Assembly (NCBI GenBank): GCA_016209035.1
Contig: JACQWX010000001.1
Span: 1 to 64,000, forward strand
Length of the DNA stretch: 64,000 bases
Reading direction: 5' to 3'
Origin: Elusimicrobiota bacterium
GTDB taxonomy: Bacteria; Elusimicrobiota; Elusimicrobia; UBA1565; UBA9628
Notes under the pieces: model-generated
What the model was told of the DNA's origin: nothing
Database searches by the model: none
The model's input: only the letters and a program-made list of their open reading frames with translations
Program-made: the position numbers and the translations under genes
Shown here: positions 1 to 7,743 of the stretch, piece after piece
Position numbering within the stretch: position 1 is the first letter of the stretch
Layout of the letters: each line of letters opens with the position of its first letter

Positions 1-63
1 TGATGAGTTCAGGACGCCAAGGGCGGCGGTAGATCAGGTTCTCGCAGCCGCGGCGGCAGGTGG

Positions 64-276
64 TTGCGGCCGCGGATGGTCAGGACGCGCGTTTTTCGCC
101 GGGAAGAACTCGCCGCGCAGGACTTTGCGAGCAGAAACTACGTACAGTCCCTTCAGCAGGACGTCAAGAAGGCCGAGGACGCCGCGGGCAAGGCCAACGC
201 CGCCGTCCAGCAGACGGACCAGGAGGTCGGCAAGGTCGAGCAGGCCGAGAAGCAGCAGGAGGAGGGCGGCCAGTAG
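64..276 (+). CDS. hypothetical short Gln/Glu/Lys-rich protein, possibly a C-terminal remnant
   Basis: A 70-codon frame opens with TTG and ends at TAG 274-276. Its second half (SLQQDVKKAEDAAGKAN and onward, ending KQQEEGG) is charged, Ala/Gln-rich and heptad-like, as in a coiled coil. The first 20 residues are arginine-rich and look like shadow translation. In-frame stops at 1-6 mean it does not continue from outside the window in this frame. It may be the tail of a gene frameshifted near 60. No start signal is visible and no function can be named. Confidence 0.3.
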   Translation: MRPRMVRTRVFRREELAAQDFASRNYVQSLQQDVKKAEDAAGKANAAVQQTDQEVGKVEQAEKQQEEGGQ

Positions 277-302
277 CCGTTCCCCTTGCCTGCGACTTGT
301 GC

Positions 303-308
303 TATAAT
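303..308 (+). promoter_or_regulatory. -10 box of the RiPP precursor gene
   Basis: A perfect TATAAT lies 33 nt before the ATG of the 26-residue peptide gene. No convincing -35 hexamer sits at 16-18 bp. Transcription would start near 315, giving a leader of about 27 nt with a strong Shine-Dalgarno, and would end at the terminator at 446-479: a transcript of roughly 165 nt. Confidence 0.55.
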
Positions 309-341
309 AGCCCCGCAGGACACAGCAGCAGGAGGAAAGTA

Positions 342-422
342 ATGTATCTTGATCAAGAAGAGGTTCTCTGCGAAGAGATCCATGGGATGTACATCATCCC
401 GCCGGACGACGGCGGACCGTAA
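342..422 (+). CDS. 26-residue candidate RiPP precursor peptide
   Basis: The gene starts at ATG 342 behind a perfect AGGAGG (330-335, 6-nt spacing) and stops at TAA 420-422. The peptide begins MYLDQEEVLC, has a core-like EEIHGMYII, and ends PPDDGGP. It contains one Cys (C10), two Tyr (Y2, Y17) and acidic residues just before Y17. Size and the E-x4-M-Y-I pattern recall PqqA (22-24 residues, Glu-x3-Tyr crosslinked by PqqE), but the spacing differs by one and the rest does not match. The next genes encode an exporter, a radical SAM/SPASM enzyme and an M16 protease, as expected for maturation and export. The precursor role is inferred from context and signals, not homology. Confidence 0.7.
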   Translation: MYLDQEEVLCEEIHGMYIIPPDDGGP

Positions 423-445
423 AGGCCCGAGCGCCGTCTAGACAG

Positions 446-479
446 ACCACCGGCTCCGAAAGGGGCCGGTGGTGTTTTT
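446..479 (+). terminator. intrinsic terminator after the precursor gene
   Basis: A 12-bp stem (446-457 with 462-473, one G:U pair) closed by a GAAA tetraloop is followed by G and five Ts (475-479). It lies 24 nt after the peptide stop and 15 nt before the MFS start. Partial read-through would give much more precursor than enzyme mRNA, a common RiPP arrangement. Confidence 0.9.
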
Positions 480-493
480 GAGCCCCGTCACCC

Positions 494-1696
494 TTGACCA
501 GAATCCTTCGCAACCGGAACTTCCTGCTCCTTTGGATCGGGCAGACCATATCGAGCCTCGGCTCGTGGGTCAACTTCGTCGGCCTCAACCTCCTGGTCTA
601 CCAGCTCGCGGGCTCGGGCAAGGTCCTCGGCGCCTTCCTGCTGGTCCGCATGGTCCCGTCGGTCCTCTTCGGGGCCCTGGGCGGACACCTCGCGGACCGC
701 TATCCCAGGAAGACCGTCATGATGGCCTGCGACGCGAGCCGCGCCGTGCTGGTGCTGGGCTTCCTGGTCACGGACAGCCTGGCCGCCTACTTCCTCCTGG
801 GCTTCCTGCTCTCGGGCATCGACAAGGTCTTCCTCGCCGCCAACGGCGCCTTCGTGCCGGACATCGTGGGCGAAGACGACCTCGTGGAGGCCAACTCCTT
901 CCAGAGGATGAGCCACTCCATCATCACCGTGCTCGGACCCGCCGCCGGCGGCATGGTGGTGGCGCTCTACTCCTACAAGCTGGTCTTCGTAATCGACGCG
1001 CTCAGCTTCGCGGCGTCGGTCGCGTGCCTCCGGCTCATCCTGACCCGCCGGCACGCGCGAGCGGGCAAGAGCGAGGGGCTCGTCAAGGAGTTCAAGGCCG
1101 CCTTCTCCTTCTTCGCCGGCCACGCCGCCCTCTCCTTCCTGGGCGGCGTCCGGCTCATCGACGGCATCGGCAGCGGCGCCTACAACACGGCCCTGCCCAT
1201 CTTCTCCAAGTCCCTGCAGGTCACGCGCGGAGCGGCCTACGGCTGGCTCGTGGCGTCCTGGGGCCTCGGCGAGTTCATCGGCGCGGTCCTGGCGACCCGG
1301 CTCTCCAAGATGGGCGTCGTGTCCCGCGAGAGGTTGTTTTGCGCGAGCGTGGCGGTCATGGCCGTGGGCATGGGCCTCGCCTTCTGGTCCGGCGGGCTCT
1401 TCGACGCCATGGTCGCGGTCCTCATCGGAGGCGTCGGAGACGGCGTGTCCACCGTGCTGTTCAACACCGCCCTCATGAAGGAGACCCCGTCCCACATCAG
1501 GGGCAAGGTCTACGGGTGCGTGGCGTCCGCGGCCTACACGGCCGTGGCCCTCGGCATGGGCGTCTCCGGCGTGCTCATCGACAAGTGCGCCTTGCGCAGC
1601 GTCACCAATTTCGCTTCCATCTTCATCATCGCCGGCATGGCGGCCGTCTACCTCCTCCGGAGTACCCCGGCCCGCCGCGGGCCGCGCGCGCTCTGA
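494..1696 (+). CDS. MFS exporter of the putative RiPP cluster
   Basis: A 400-residue major facilitator with about 12 membrane segments. The loop GGHLADRYPRK between TM2 and TM3 is the family's motif A (G-x3-D-R-x-G/P-R-R/K). The sequence most resembles the EntS-like MFS_3 drug/siderophore exporters. The start is TTG 494, right after the terminator, and gives MTRILRNRNFLLLWIGQTIS, a typical start for this family; no good Shine-Dalgarno is seen. The stop (TGA 1694-1696) lies 1 nt before the radical SAM ATG, so the two are translationally coupled. The likely job is export of the modified peptide or immunity; the substrate is inferred from context. Confidence 0.85.
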   Translation: MTRILRNRNFLLLWIGQTISSLGSWVNFVGLNLLVYQLAGSGKVLGAFLLVRMVPSVLFGALGGHLADRYPRKTVMMACDASRAVLVLGFLVTDSLAAYFLLGFLLSGIDKVFLAANGAFVPDIVGEDDLVEANSFQRMSHSIITVLGPAAGGMVVALYSYKLVFVIDALSFAASVACLRLILTRRHARAGKSEGLVKEFKAAFSFFAGHAALSFLGGVRLIDGIGSGAYNTALPIFSKSLQVTRGAAYGWLVASWGLGEFIGAVLATRLSKMGVVSRERLFCASVAVMAVGMGLAFWSGGLFDAMVAVLIGGVGDGVSTVLFNTALMKETPSHIRGKVYGCVASAAYTAVALGMGVSGVLIDKCALRSVTNFASIFIIAGMAAVYLLRSTPARRGPRAL

Positions 1697-1697
1697 G

Positions 1698-2738
1698 ATG
1701 ACTCGCAAGGGATTCCCCTTCAAGCCCCAGGTCGCGGGCTGGGAACTGACCCTGGCGTGCAATATGCAGTGCCTCCACTGCGGATCCTCGGCCGGACGGC
1801 CGCGGCCCGACGAGCTCGCCGTCGCCGAAGGCCTGGACCTCATCGACCAGCTCGCGGACCTCGGCGCCAGGATCGTCACCCTTTCGGGAGGCGAGCCCCT
1901 CCTCCACCCGGCGTGGGACCGCTACGCGGCCCGGCTCTCGGAGAAGGGGGTCGAGACCTTCCTCATCACGAACGGGCTGCTCCTCGGGCCCAGCATCCCG
2001 AAGATCGTCGCCTCGGGCATGAAGCGCATCGGCATCAGCATCGACGGCGCCGAGAAGACCCACGACTTCATCAGGAACCGCCCCGGCTCCCTGCGCGCGG
2101 CCTTGGACGCCGCCCGGGACGCCAAGGCGGCCGGGCTCTCGGTCGGCGCCGTCACGCACGTGTCCAACGCCAACTTCTCCGAGCTCGACGAGCTCCACGG
2201 GCTCCTTACCACGGTCCCTTTCGATTTCTGGCAGGTCCAGCTCGCCTTCCGCCAGGGCCGCATGAAGGAACACGCGGGCTTCGCCCTCGACCCCGGCAGG
2301 ATGGAGGCCGTGGCCCTATCCGTGCACCGCAAGCAGCGCGCCAAGGGGAAGCCCTGGGTCGTGGCCGGCGACAACCTCGGCTACTACTGCGCGCCTCCCA
2401 TCACGAAGTACCCGTGGAAAGGCTGCCACGCCGGACGGCACCTCGTCGGCATCGACGCCGACGGCGCGGTGAAGGGGTGCCTGTCCCTGCCGCGGGAGTT
2501 CGTGGAGGGGAACGTTAGGAAGGAATCCTTGAAGAGGATATGGGAAGACCCCGAGAGGTTCAAGTACAACCGATACTTCTCAAACGACATGCTTAAGGGG
2601 TCGTGCAGGGGTTGCCCGAAAGGCAACCCCTGCAGAGCAGGATGCACGGTCACCGCCGTGTCCGCGACCGGGAGCAAGTTCGACAACCCGTATTGCCTCT
2701 ATCATCTCCAGCAGGCGAAAAGTGAGAAAAGGAACTGA
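1698..2738 (+). CDS. radical SAM/SPASM peptide-modifying enzyme
   Basis: A 346-residue enzyme. The SAM-cluster motif is C21-NMQ-C25-LH-C28 and the GGEP motif is at 64-67. The C-terminus fits the full SPASM signature: C243-x12-G-x4-C261, then C303-x2-C306-x5-C312-x3-C316 and C333, plus C231. This predicts two auxiliary 4Fe-4S clusters. SPASM proteins include PqqE, MftC, AlbA and anaerobic sulfatase maturases, most of which crosslink or oxidise peptide side chains. No RRE-like N-terminal domain is seen and no pqqD is nearby. It is packed between the MFS and M16 genes (1-nt gap upstream, 17-nt overlap downstream), which supports action on the peptide encoded at 342. Confidence 0.92.
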   Translation: MTRKGFPFKPQVAGWELTLACNMQCLHCGSSAGRPRPDELAVAEGLDLIDQLADLGARIVTLSGGEPLLHPAWDRYAARLSEKGVETFLITNGLLLGPSIPKIVASGMKRIGISIDGAEKTHDFIRNRPGSLRAALDAARDAKAAGLSVGAVTHVSNANFSELDELHGLLTTVPFDFWQVQLAFRQGRMKEHAGFALDPGRMEAVALSVHRKQRAKGKPWVVAGDNLGYYCAPPITKYPWKGCHAGRHLVGIDADGAVKGCLSLPREFVEGNVRKESLKRIWEDPERFKYNRYFSNDMLKGSCRGCPKGNPCRAGCTVTAVSATGSKFDNPYCLYHLQQAKSEKRN

Positions 2739-4071
2739 GCCGTCCCCTCTCGAGACCCTGAAGAAGGCGGCGACCAAGGTCGCCATGGTCGAGTGCTGCG
2801 CCCTCGAGGGCGTCCCGTGCTGCCTCATGTGGCACGGCCGCAGCCCCAGCGTGACCGTCGCCTACTGCTTCCACGACGGGGTCGCCTACGAGCCCAGGGA
2901 GCGCTGGGGGGTCTCGCACCTCCTCGAGCACTGCATGCTCAAGGGCACGCAGAACCTGCCCAGCCTCCACGCCGTCTCCAGGAGGGTCGAGTCCGCGGGA
3001 GGCAACGTCTCCGCCTTCTCCACCAGGGACATGACGGTCTTCTGGGTCAAAGTCCCGGCCGGGCACGAGGACCTCGCCCTGGAGGTCCTCACCGAGGTCG
3101 TCGCCCGCCCTCTGCTCGACGAAGCGGCCGTCAAGGCGGAGAAGGCCATCATCGGCCAGGAAAGGCTCCGGGAAGCCTCGAACCTGGGCCGGCACGCCTC
3201 CACCTCATTGGAAGGCATGCTGCTCGAGCCCTCTCCCCTTTCCCGGCATCCCGTGGGCTCGGAGGAGTCCCTGGCGGCGTTGGACAGCGACGCGCTGAGG
3301 GCGCATCTCGAAGGGGCCTACGGCCGGCGCAACATGGTCGTGGCCGCCGCCGGAGGGCTGTCCTCCAAGTTCCGGGGCAAGCTGCGCTGCGCGCTGGCCG
3401 CCCTGCGGCGCGCCTCCCCGGCCGCGAGGCCCGCCTTCGAGGTCTCCTCCCCCCTGGCAGGCTGCCGCGAGGCGCTGCGGGGCCTGGTCCAAGGGCCCAG
3501 GCCCCGCAGCAGCCAGGCGTACTTGAGCCTCGGCTGGAGGTTCCCGGTGAAGGACCGCGGCGAGCTCATGACCTGGCGCGTGGTCAACTCGCTCCTGGGT
3601 GTCGGGTACACCAGCCTCCTCAACCAAGCCCTGCGCGAGCGCGAGAACCTGGCCTACCTCTGCACCACGACCTTCAACGAGTACCAGGGCACGGGCGTGC
3701 TCAAGGTCAACACCGCCGTGCCCGGCCCGGCGTTGGGCAAGGCCGTCGACCTCGTCGGACGCGTCGTCCAAGGCCTGCGCGAGGGCTGCATCGACGAGGC
3801 CGCCTTCGGCGAGGCCGCGATCCGGCACTACGCCGCGCTCGTCTACAGGCTCGAGGACTCGCTCGACGCCGCCAAGCTCCTGGGGGCGAGCCTGGCCAGG
3901 GAAGGACGGCCCTTCTCGGCCGGCGGCTACCTCGAGGAGCTCTCCGGCGCCGCTCCCCGGCGGGCCTGCGAGCTCGCGGCCAGGCACCTCGTGGCCGCGG
4001 CCCGCAAGGCTTTCCTCATCGCCGACCCCCAGGAGGCGCTCAAGGTCTTCCCGGGCGCGAAGGTCCCGTGA
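2722..4071 (+). CDS. M16-family zinc metalloprotease (PqqF-like role)
   Basis: A 449-residue M16 peptidase. The inverted zinc motif is H66-LL-E69-H70, and E147, 76 residues after the second His, fits the third ligand. A second, non-catalytic M16_C-like half follows. The GTG start at 2722 overlaps the radical SAM stop by 17 nt; ATG 2785 is a later alternative that keeps the active site. The length matches mitochondrial-processing-peptidase-type subunits rather than the roughly 1000-residue insulysins. In PQQ and subtilosin pathways M16 proteases (PqqF, AlbE/AlbF) cut the modified peptide from its leader; the same job is proposed here. No signal peptide is visible, so it should act in the cytoplasm. 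Confidence 0.9.
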   Translation: MRKGTEPSPLETLKKAATKVAMVECCALEGVPCCLMWHGRSPSVTVAYCFHDGVAYEPRERWGVSHLLEHCMLKGTQNLPSLHAVSRRVESAGGNVSAFSTRDMTVFWVKVPAGHEDLALEVLTEVVARPLLDEAAVKAEKAIIGQERLREASNLGRHASTSLEGMLLEPSPLSRHPVGSEESLAALDSDALRAHLEGAYGRRNMVVAAAGGLSSKFRGKLRCALAALRRASPAARPAFEVSSPLAGCREALRGLVQGPRPRSSQAYLSLGWRFPVKDRGELMTWRVVNSLLGVGYTSLLNQALRERENLAYLCTTTFNEYQGTGVLKVNTAVPGPALGKAVDLVGRVVQGLREGCIDEAAFGEAAIRHYAALVYRLEDSLDAAKLLGASLAREGRPFSAGGYLEELSGAAPRRACELAARHLVAAARKAFLIADPQEALKVFPGAKVP

Positions 4072-4146
4072 CGCCTTGAGGCGCGGGGAGGAAGAATAAG
4101 CTAAGATTTCCGCTTGAAGGACGCGGCCGGATCAAGGAGAACCAAC

Positions 4147-4311
4147 ATGGCGATCGTCGAGTTCGGCGAGTTCAAGGGCAACAAGATGATCATCCTCAAG
4201 CGCACGCCCGATGATCAGTACCCTTTCCAGTTCGGCGTGAGCAAGGCGAAGCTCGTCGTCGAGCACATCGAGGACATCCGCAAGTTCGTCGAAGAGAACC
4301 AGAAGCCTTAG
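4147..4311 (+). CDS. small conserved protein of unknown function
   Basis: A 54-residue protein starting at ATG 4147 behind AAGGAGA (4134-4140, 6-nt spacing). A TAAGAT box at 4102-4107 could drive it separately from the RiPP cluster. An upstream in-frame TTG (4114) is less likely. The sequence (MAIVEFGEFKGNKMIILKR then YPFQFGVSKAKLVVEHI) resembles a small conserved family I recall from several bacterial phyla with no assigned role. It is soluble, lysine-rich and probably a small beta-hairpin/helix fold. It converges with the next gene (stops 5 bp apart). Confidence 0.75.
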   Translation: MAIVEFGEFKGNKMIILKRTPDDQYPFQFGVSKAKLVVEHIEDIRKFVEENQKP

Positions 4312-4316
4312 AGCGC

Positions 4317-6471
4317 CTACTTGCCTTCGGCCGGCTTGGCCCGGCTAGGCTCCCCCCGGCGCTCTTTCTTCGAGAAATACAGCCACGGCGCGGCCAGGCG
4401 GAGAGCCCCGAGCACCGTGGTCGCGCCCGCGGCCAGGAGGAGCGCCTTCGCGATGGGGATGCCGGTCAGCACGAAGCCGTAGAGGTAGGTAGCGAGGATG
4501 GCCGCCAGGATGCCGAGCAGGGACTCGGCCGCCAGGATCTTCGTGATGTCGGACCCGGAGTACTTGCCCAGGGTCTTCTGGTGGATGCCGGCGATCAGGA
4601 TGGCCGAGAACCCGGTCGCCAGGGACGTCAGGCCGTAGAGCCCGAGCACCACCCACATGGAGGAGGCGCTGATCAAGGCCCAGAACAGCGGCACCTCCAG
4701 CACGGCCATGATGTAGAAGGGGATGGAGAGGCCCTCCTCGCTCTTGAACCCGAGCCTATGGAACAGCCGCCGCATGGGCTCCATGAGCAGGGTGGCCAGG
4801 ATGCTGCCCGCGCTGAAGAAGGCCACGAGCATGCCGTAGTAGCCCATGGGAGTGCTGACCAAGCCTTTCATGAACCAACCCAGCACCGGCACCTTCAGGA
4901 TGGCGCCGATGGTGTCGGCCTTGGCCGCGATGAGGTTCTCCACGAACTCGGGCAGCACGTTGAAGATGAGCGGGTCGGCGAAGAGCGAGACCGCCAGGGT
5001 CAGGATGGTCAGGGTCCGGAGGAACCTGTTCTGGTAGACGAGCTTGACGCCGTCGCGCAGCGCGGTCCACAGGTCCCGGAGCGGGCCCTTGAGCGAGAAG
5101 GGCGCCTTCGCGGCCGTGGCCGCGGCCTGCCGCGATGCCGGCAGCGATCCCGTAGATGCCGTAGATGACGGCGCCGCCCACGCCGGTCTTGCCGAAGAGC
5201 TGCTGGATGAGCGAGATTTGCCCGGCCAGGGCGGGGCCGATGATGGCCACCACCGCGCCCAGGAAGGTCAGGATGGAGTTCGCCCGGGTGCGCTCCGCGT
5301 CGGTCACGCTCTCGTCGCCCATGATGCGGGCGGTCGCGGCGCTCTCCATGGTGACGGAGAGCCCCTGGAAGAAGGACTGCGCCGCGATCAGCCCGAAGAG
5401 CGTCCACAGGGCCGCCTGGAGGCTGAAGAGCCCGGAGGCGAAGAACAGCGTCGGGATCATCATGATGATGCCCGCGCGGATGAGGAAGGAGCGGACCAGC
5501 CACTTCTTGGGGCCCTGCTCCGGATGCCGGGTGAAGATGGGGGTGCTCGCGTAGCTGAAGGCCTGCGCCACCCAGTGCGCGATGCGGGCGAGGCTGCGGT
5601 TCTCGCGCACGAGGTCCCGGATGGCCTCCTCGCCGGCCACGCGCGCGTCGTTGTTCTCGCGGAGAAGGTTGCGCGTGAAGGACGAGATCAGGTAGGGCAG
5701 GCCCACCACGTACATCTCGATGCCGAAGATATAGACGGAATAGCCGGCGACGTAGCGCCAGAACGACTGGTTGCGCTCCGGCTCGCGGAAGACCTTGAAC
5801 CAGCCGCTCTTCTTGGGCTGTGTCTCGGCCGGCTTCTCCTGCGCCGAAGGCGCAGGCGTCTCAAGAGCCTTGACGTCGCCGACGCGAGGCTCGGAGGGCT
5901 TGAGCCCCGCGCCGGACGGCGAAGGATCAGGCGACGCCGAGTCTTCCTGGCCGGGCTGGGCCCACCGCTCGCCGGTCAGCAGGTTGAACTGCCGGGCCAC
6001 CGAAAGGCTCGCGGTCTCAGCAGGGGCCTCCTTGAGCGACTCCCCGGCCTCTGCGATGCCGTCGGTGACGGATTCAAGGCGGGGCGTCAGCTCAGAGGCG
6101 GTCTCGGAGACCGTCTGCGGCGACGCTTCAGCCAAGGGGCTGACCGCGACGACCGCGGGCTCAAGCGCCTGGGCCTCGACGATCGGGATCGCGACCGGGA
6201 GGGCGTCGGCGGACGCGGGCGCGGGCGCGGCCAGGAGTCCGGGCAGGGCAGGGAGAGCGCCGAAGGCGGAGGGCCCGGACAGGCGCAGGTCCGACCCGCG
6301 GAAACCCGCGGCCTGGACCGCCGCTCCGGTCATGCCGCCGAGATTCGAAGCGGACACCGGCTGGACGCGCGTCAGGACGGTCTGCGCAGCGACGAGTCCG
6401 GGCTCCGCGGCCAAGCACAGGGCGAGAGCGACGGCCAACGCCCCCTTGCATGTGCCAGGCGCCATGGGCAT
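4317..6471 (-). pseudogene. MFS-like transporter with signal peptide and long linker, frameshifted
   Basis: Reading from ATG 6471, a signal-peptide-like N-terminus (hydrophobic core then PGLVAAQ) is followed by about 180 residues of Ala/Pro/Glu-rich linker, then MFS membrane segments beginning near WRYVAGYSVYIFGIEMYVV. The frame is lost near 5120-5140, after IYGIYGIAAGIA. The rest (DLWTALRDGVKLVYQNRFL, then six further membrane segments) continues in another frame to the stop at 4317. One base insertion in a GC-rich stretch explains it, so it is a recent mutation or an assembly error. Intact, the protein would be about 715 residues. Substrate unknown. Confidence 0.75.
5838..5856. repeat. R2 palindromic repeat, intragenic copy 1
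   Basis: CCTGCGCCGAAGGCGCAGG: 8-bp arms around a 3-base loop. It lies inside the linker of the frameshifted MFS gene, where it encodes TPAPSAQ. Near-identical copies sit at 7105-7123 and 31048-31066. Confidence 0.6.
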
Positions 6472-6535
6472 TGGGATATTATATGCGCGAAAGCGCGGCG
6501 CCTATCCCGGACCTTCGGCCCTTGGAAGACGGTTA

Positions 6536-6561
6536 TTGGGCCCAAGCCGCCTTGGGCCCAA
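6536..6561. repeat. two tandem 10-bp palindromes upstream of carA
   Basis: TTGGGCCCAA occurs twice (6536-6545 and 6552-6561) separated by GCCGCC. Each copy is a perfect palindrome and together they can also form a 10-bp stem. They lie 94-119 bp before carA and 65-90 bp before the divergent MFS start. They could be paired operator half-sites for either gene; no regulator can be named. The rest of the 6472-6654 gap shows only the carA promoter. Confidence 0.45.
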
Positions 6562-6639
6562 AGACGCACTGGGCGTCAGGCATTGAGACCCTTGCATTCC
6601 TCATGCCCACCCTCACGGCAGTCAATCTACCATATATTG

Positions 6640-6645
6640 TAGAAT
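6640..6645 (+). promoter_or_regulatory. carAB -10 box, leaderless-type spacing
   Basis: TAGAAT ends 9 nt before the carA ATG (6655); TATATT at 6633-6638 is an alternative. Transcription would start at or a few nt before the ATG. No Shine-Dalgarno is present, so leaderless initiation is likely. Confidence 0.5.
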
Positions 6646-6654
6646 CCCCGGCCG

Positions 6655-7743
6655 ATGACCGAGCAGGGGCTTGCTGAACGCGAAGCCTGTCTGGTCCTGG
6701 AGGACGGCACCGCGTTCCGCGGCCGCGCCTTCGGCAGCAGGCGCAACGCCTTGGGCGAGGTCGTGTTCAACACCGGGATGGTCGGCTACCCCGAGAGCTT
6801 CACCGACCCGTCCTACCGCGGCCAGATCCTCGCGCTCACCTATCCCCTGATCGGCAACTACGGCGTCCCCGCGGACTTCGACCGCGAGCTTTCCACCTTC
6901 TACGAGTCCGGCCGCATCCACCTCGAGGGCCTCGTCGTGTCCGAGTACTCGCAATACCACCACCATTGGACCGCGGCCCGCGGCCTCTCCGACCTGCTGG
7001 TGGAGCAGGATGTCCCGGGCATCGACGGCGTCGACACCCGCGCGCTCACGAAGCACCTGCGCACCCGCGGCCCCATGGCTGGCCGCATCGTGGAGGGAAA
7101 GGCGCCTGCGCCGGAGGCGCAGGTCTCCCGCGCCATTCCCCGGCGGCACCTCGTCTCCGAGGTCTCGGTCAGGGAGGTCCAGACCTACGGGGAAGGAGCC
7201 AAGACCGTCGCGGTGGTGGACTGCGGATGCAAGAACACCATCATCCGCAGCCTCCTCAACCGCAAGGTGCGGGTGCTGCGCGTCCCGTGGGATTTCGACG
7301 CCACGCAGCTCCCGGCCGACGGCTTCCTCTTCTCCAACGGGCCCGGCGACCCGAAGGACTGCGGCCCCACCATCGAAACCGCGGCCAAGGCCCTTGCCCA
7401 AGGCAAGCCCTTGTTCGGCATCTGCCTGGGCAACCAGATCCTGGCGCTGTCCTGTGGCGGGGGCACCTACAAGCTCAAGTTCGGGCACCGGGGGCAGAAC
7501 CAGCCGTGCCGCCTCGAAGGCACCCGCAGGTGCTTCATCACCTCCCAGAACCACGGCTACGCCGCGGACACGGCCGCCCTGCCCGAGGGCTGGGAGCCCT
7601 GGTTCACCAACCTCAACGACGGCACCAACGAAGGCCTGCGGCACCGCTCCAAGCCCTTCATGAGCGTCCAATTCCACCCGGAGGCCATGCCGGGGCCCGT
7701 GGACACCGGGCACCTCTTCGACGAGTTCGTGGCCATGCTATGA
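6655..7743 (+). CDS. carA: carbamoyl-phosphate synthase small (glutaminase) subunit
   Basis: A 362-residue protein of normal length. It hydrolyses glutamine and feeds ammonia to CarB for carbamoyl phosphate used in arginine and pyrimidine synthesis. The N-terminal CPSase small domain opens with CLVLEDGTAFRGRAFG and GEVVFNTGMVGYPES. The class I amidotransferase domain has nucleophile C257 in GICLGNQILALS, and QFHPEAMPGP supplies the catalytic His and Glu. Its stop overlaps the carB start (ATGA), so the two are coupled. A GC-rich palindrome (7105-7123) encodes PAPEAQ in a variable loop between the domains. Confidence 0.97.
   Translation: MTEQGLAEREACLVLEDGTAFRGRAFGSRRNALGEVVFNTGMVGYPESFTDPSYRGQILALTYPLIGNYGVPADFDRELSTFYESGRIHLEGLVVSEYSQYHHHWTAARGLSDLLVEQDVPGIDGVDTRALTKHLRTRGPMAGRIVEGKAPAPEAQVSRAIPRRHLVSEVSVREVQTYGEGAKTVAVVDCGCKNTIIRSLLNRKVRVLRVPWDFDATQLPADGFLFSNGPGDPKDCGPTIETAAKALAQGKPLFGICLGNQILALSCGGGTYKLKFGHRGQNQPCRLEGTRRCFITSQNHGYAADTAALPEGWEPWFTNLNDGTNEGLRHRSKPFMSVQFHPEAMPGPVDTGHLFDEFVAML
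7105..7123. repeat. R2 palindromic repeat, intragenic copy 2
   Basis: CCTGCGCCGGAGGCGCAGG inside carA, encoding PAPEAQ in a poorly conserved loop. It differs by one loop base from the copy at 5838 and is identical to the copy at 31048. Confidence 0.55.

Noticed and set aside
60..422. 120-codon frame ending in the precursor peptide
   Set aside because: The first 94 residues are Arg/Gly-rich shadow translation; the perfect Shine-Dalgarno and -10 box place the start at 342.
303..4071. Classical PQQ operon
   Set aside because: SPASM enzyme, M16 protease and short peptide are present, but pqqB, pqqC and pqqD are missing and the peptide lacks the PqqA sequence and exact Glu-x3-Tyr spacing.
5044..6642. 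Long plus-strand frame opposite the MFS gene
   Set aside because: Composition is Arg/Gly/Asp shadow and no domain is visible; the minus strand has recognisable membrane segments.
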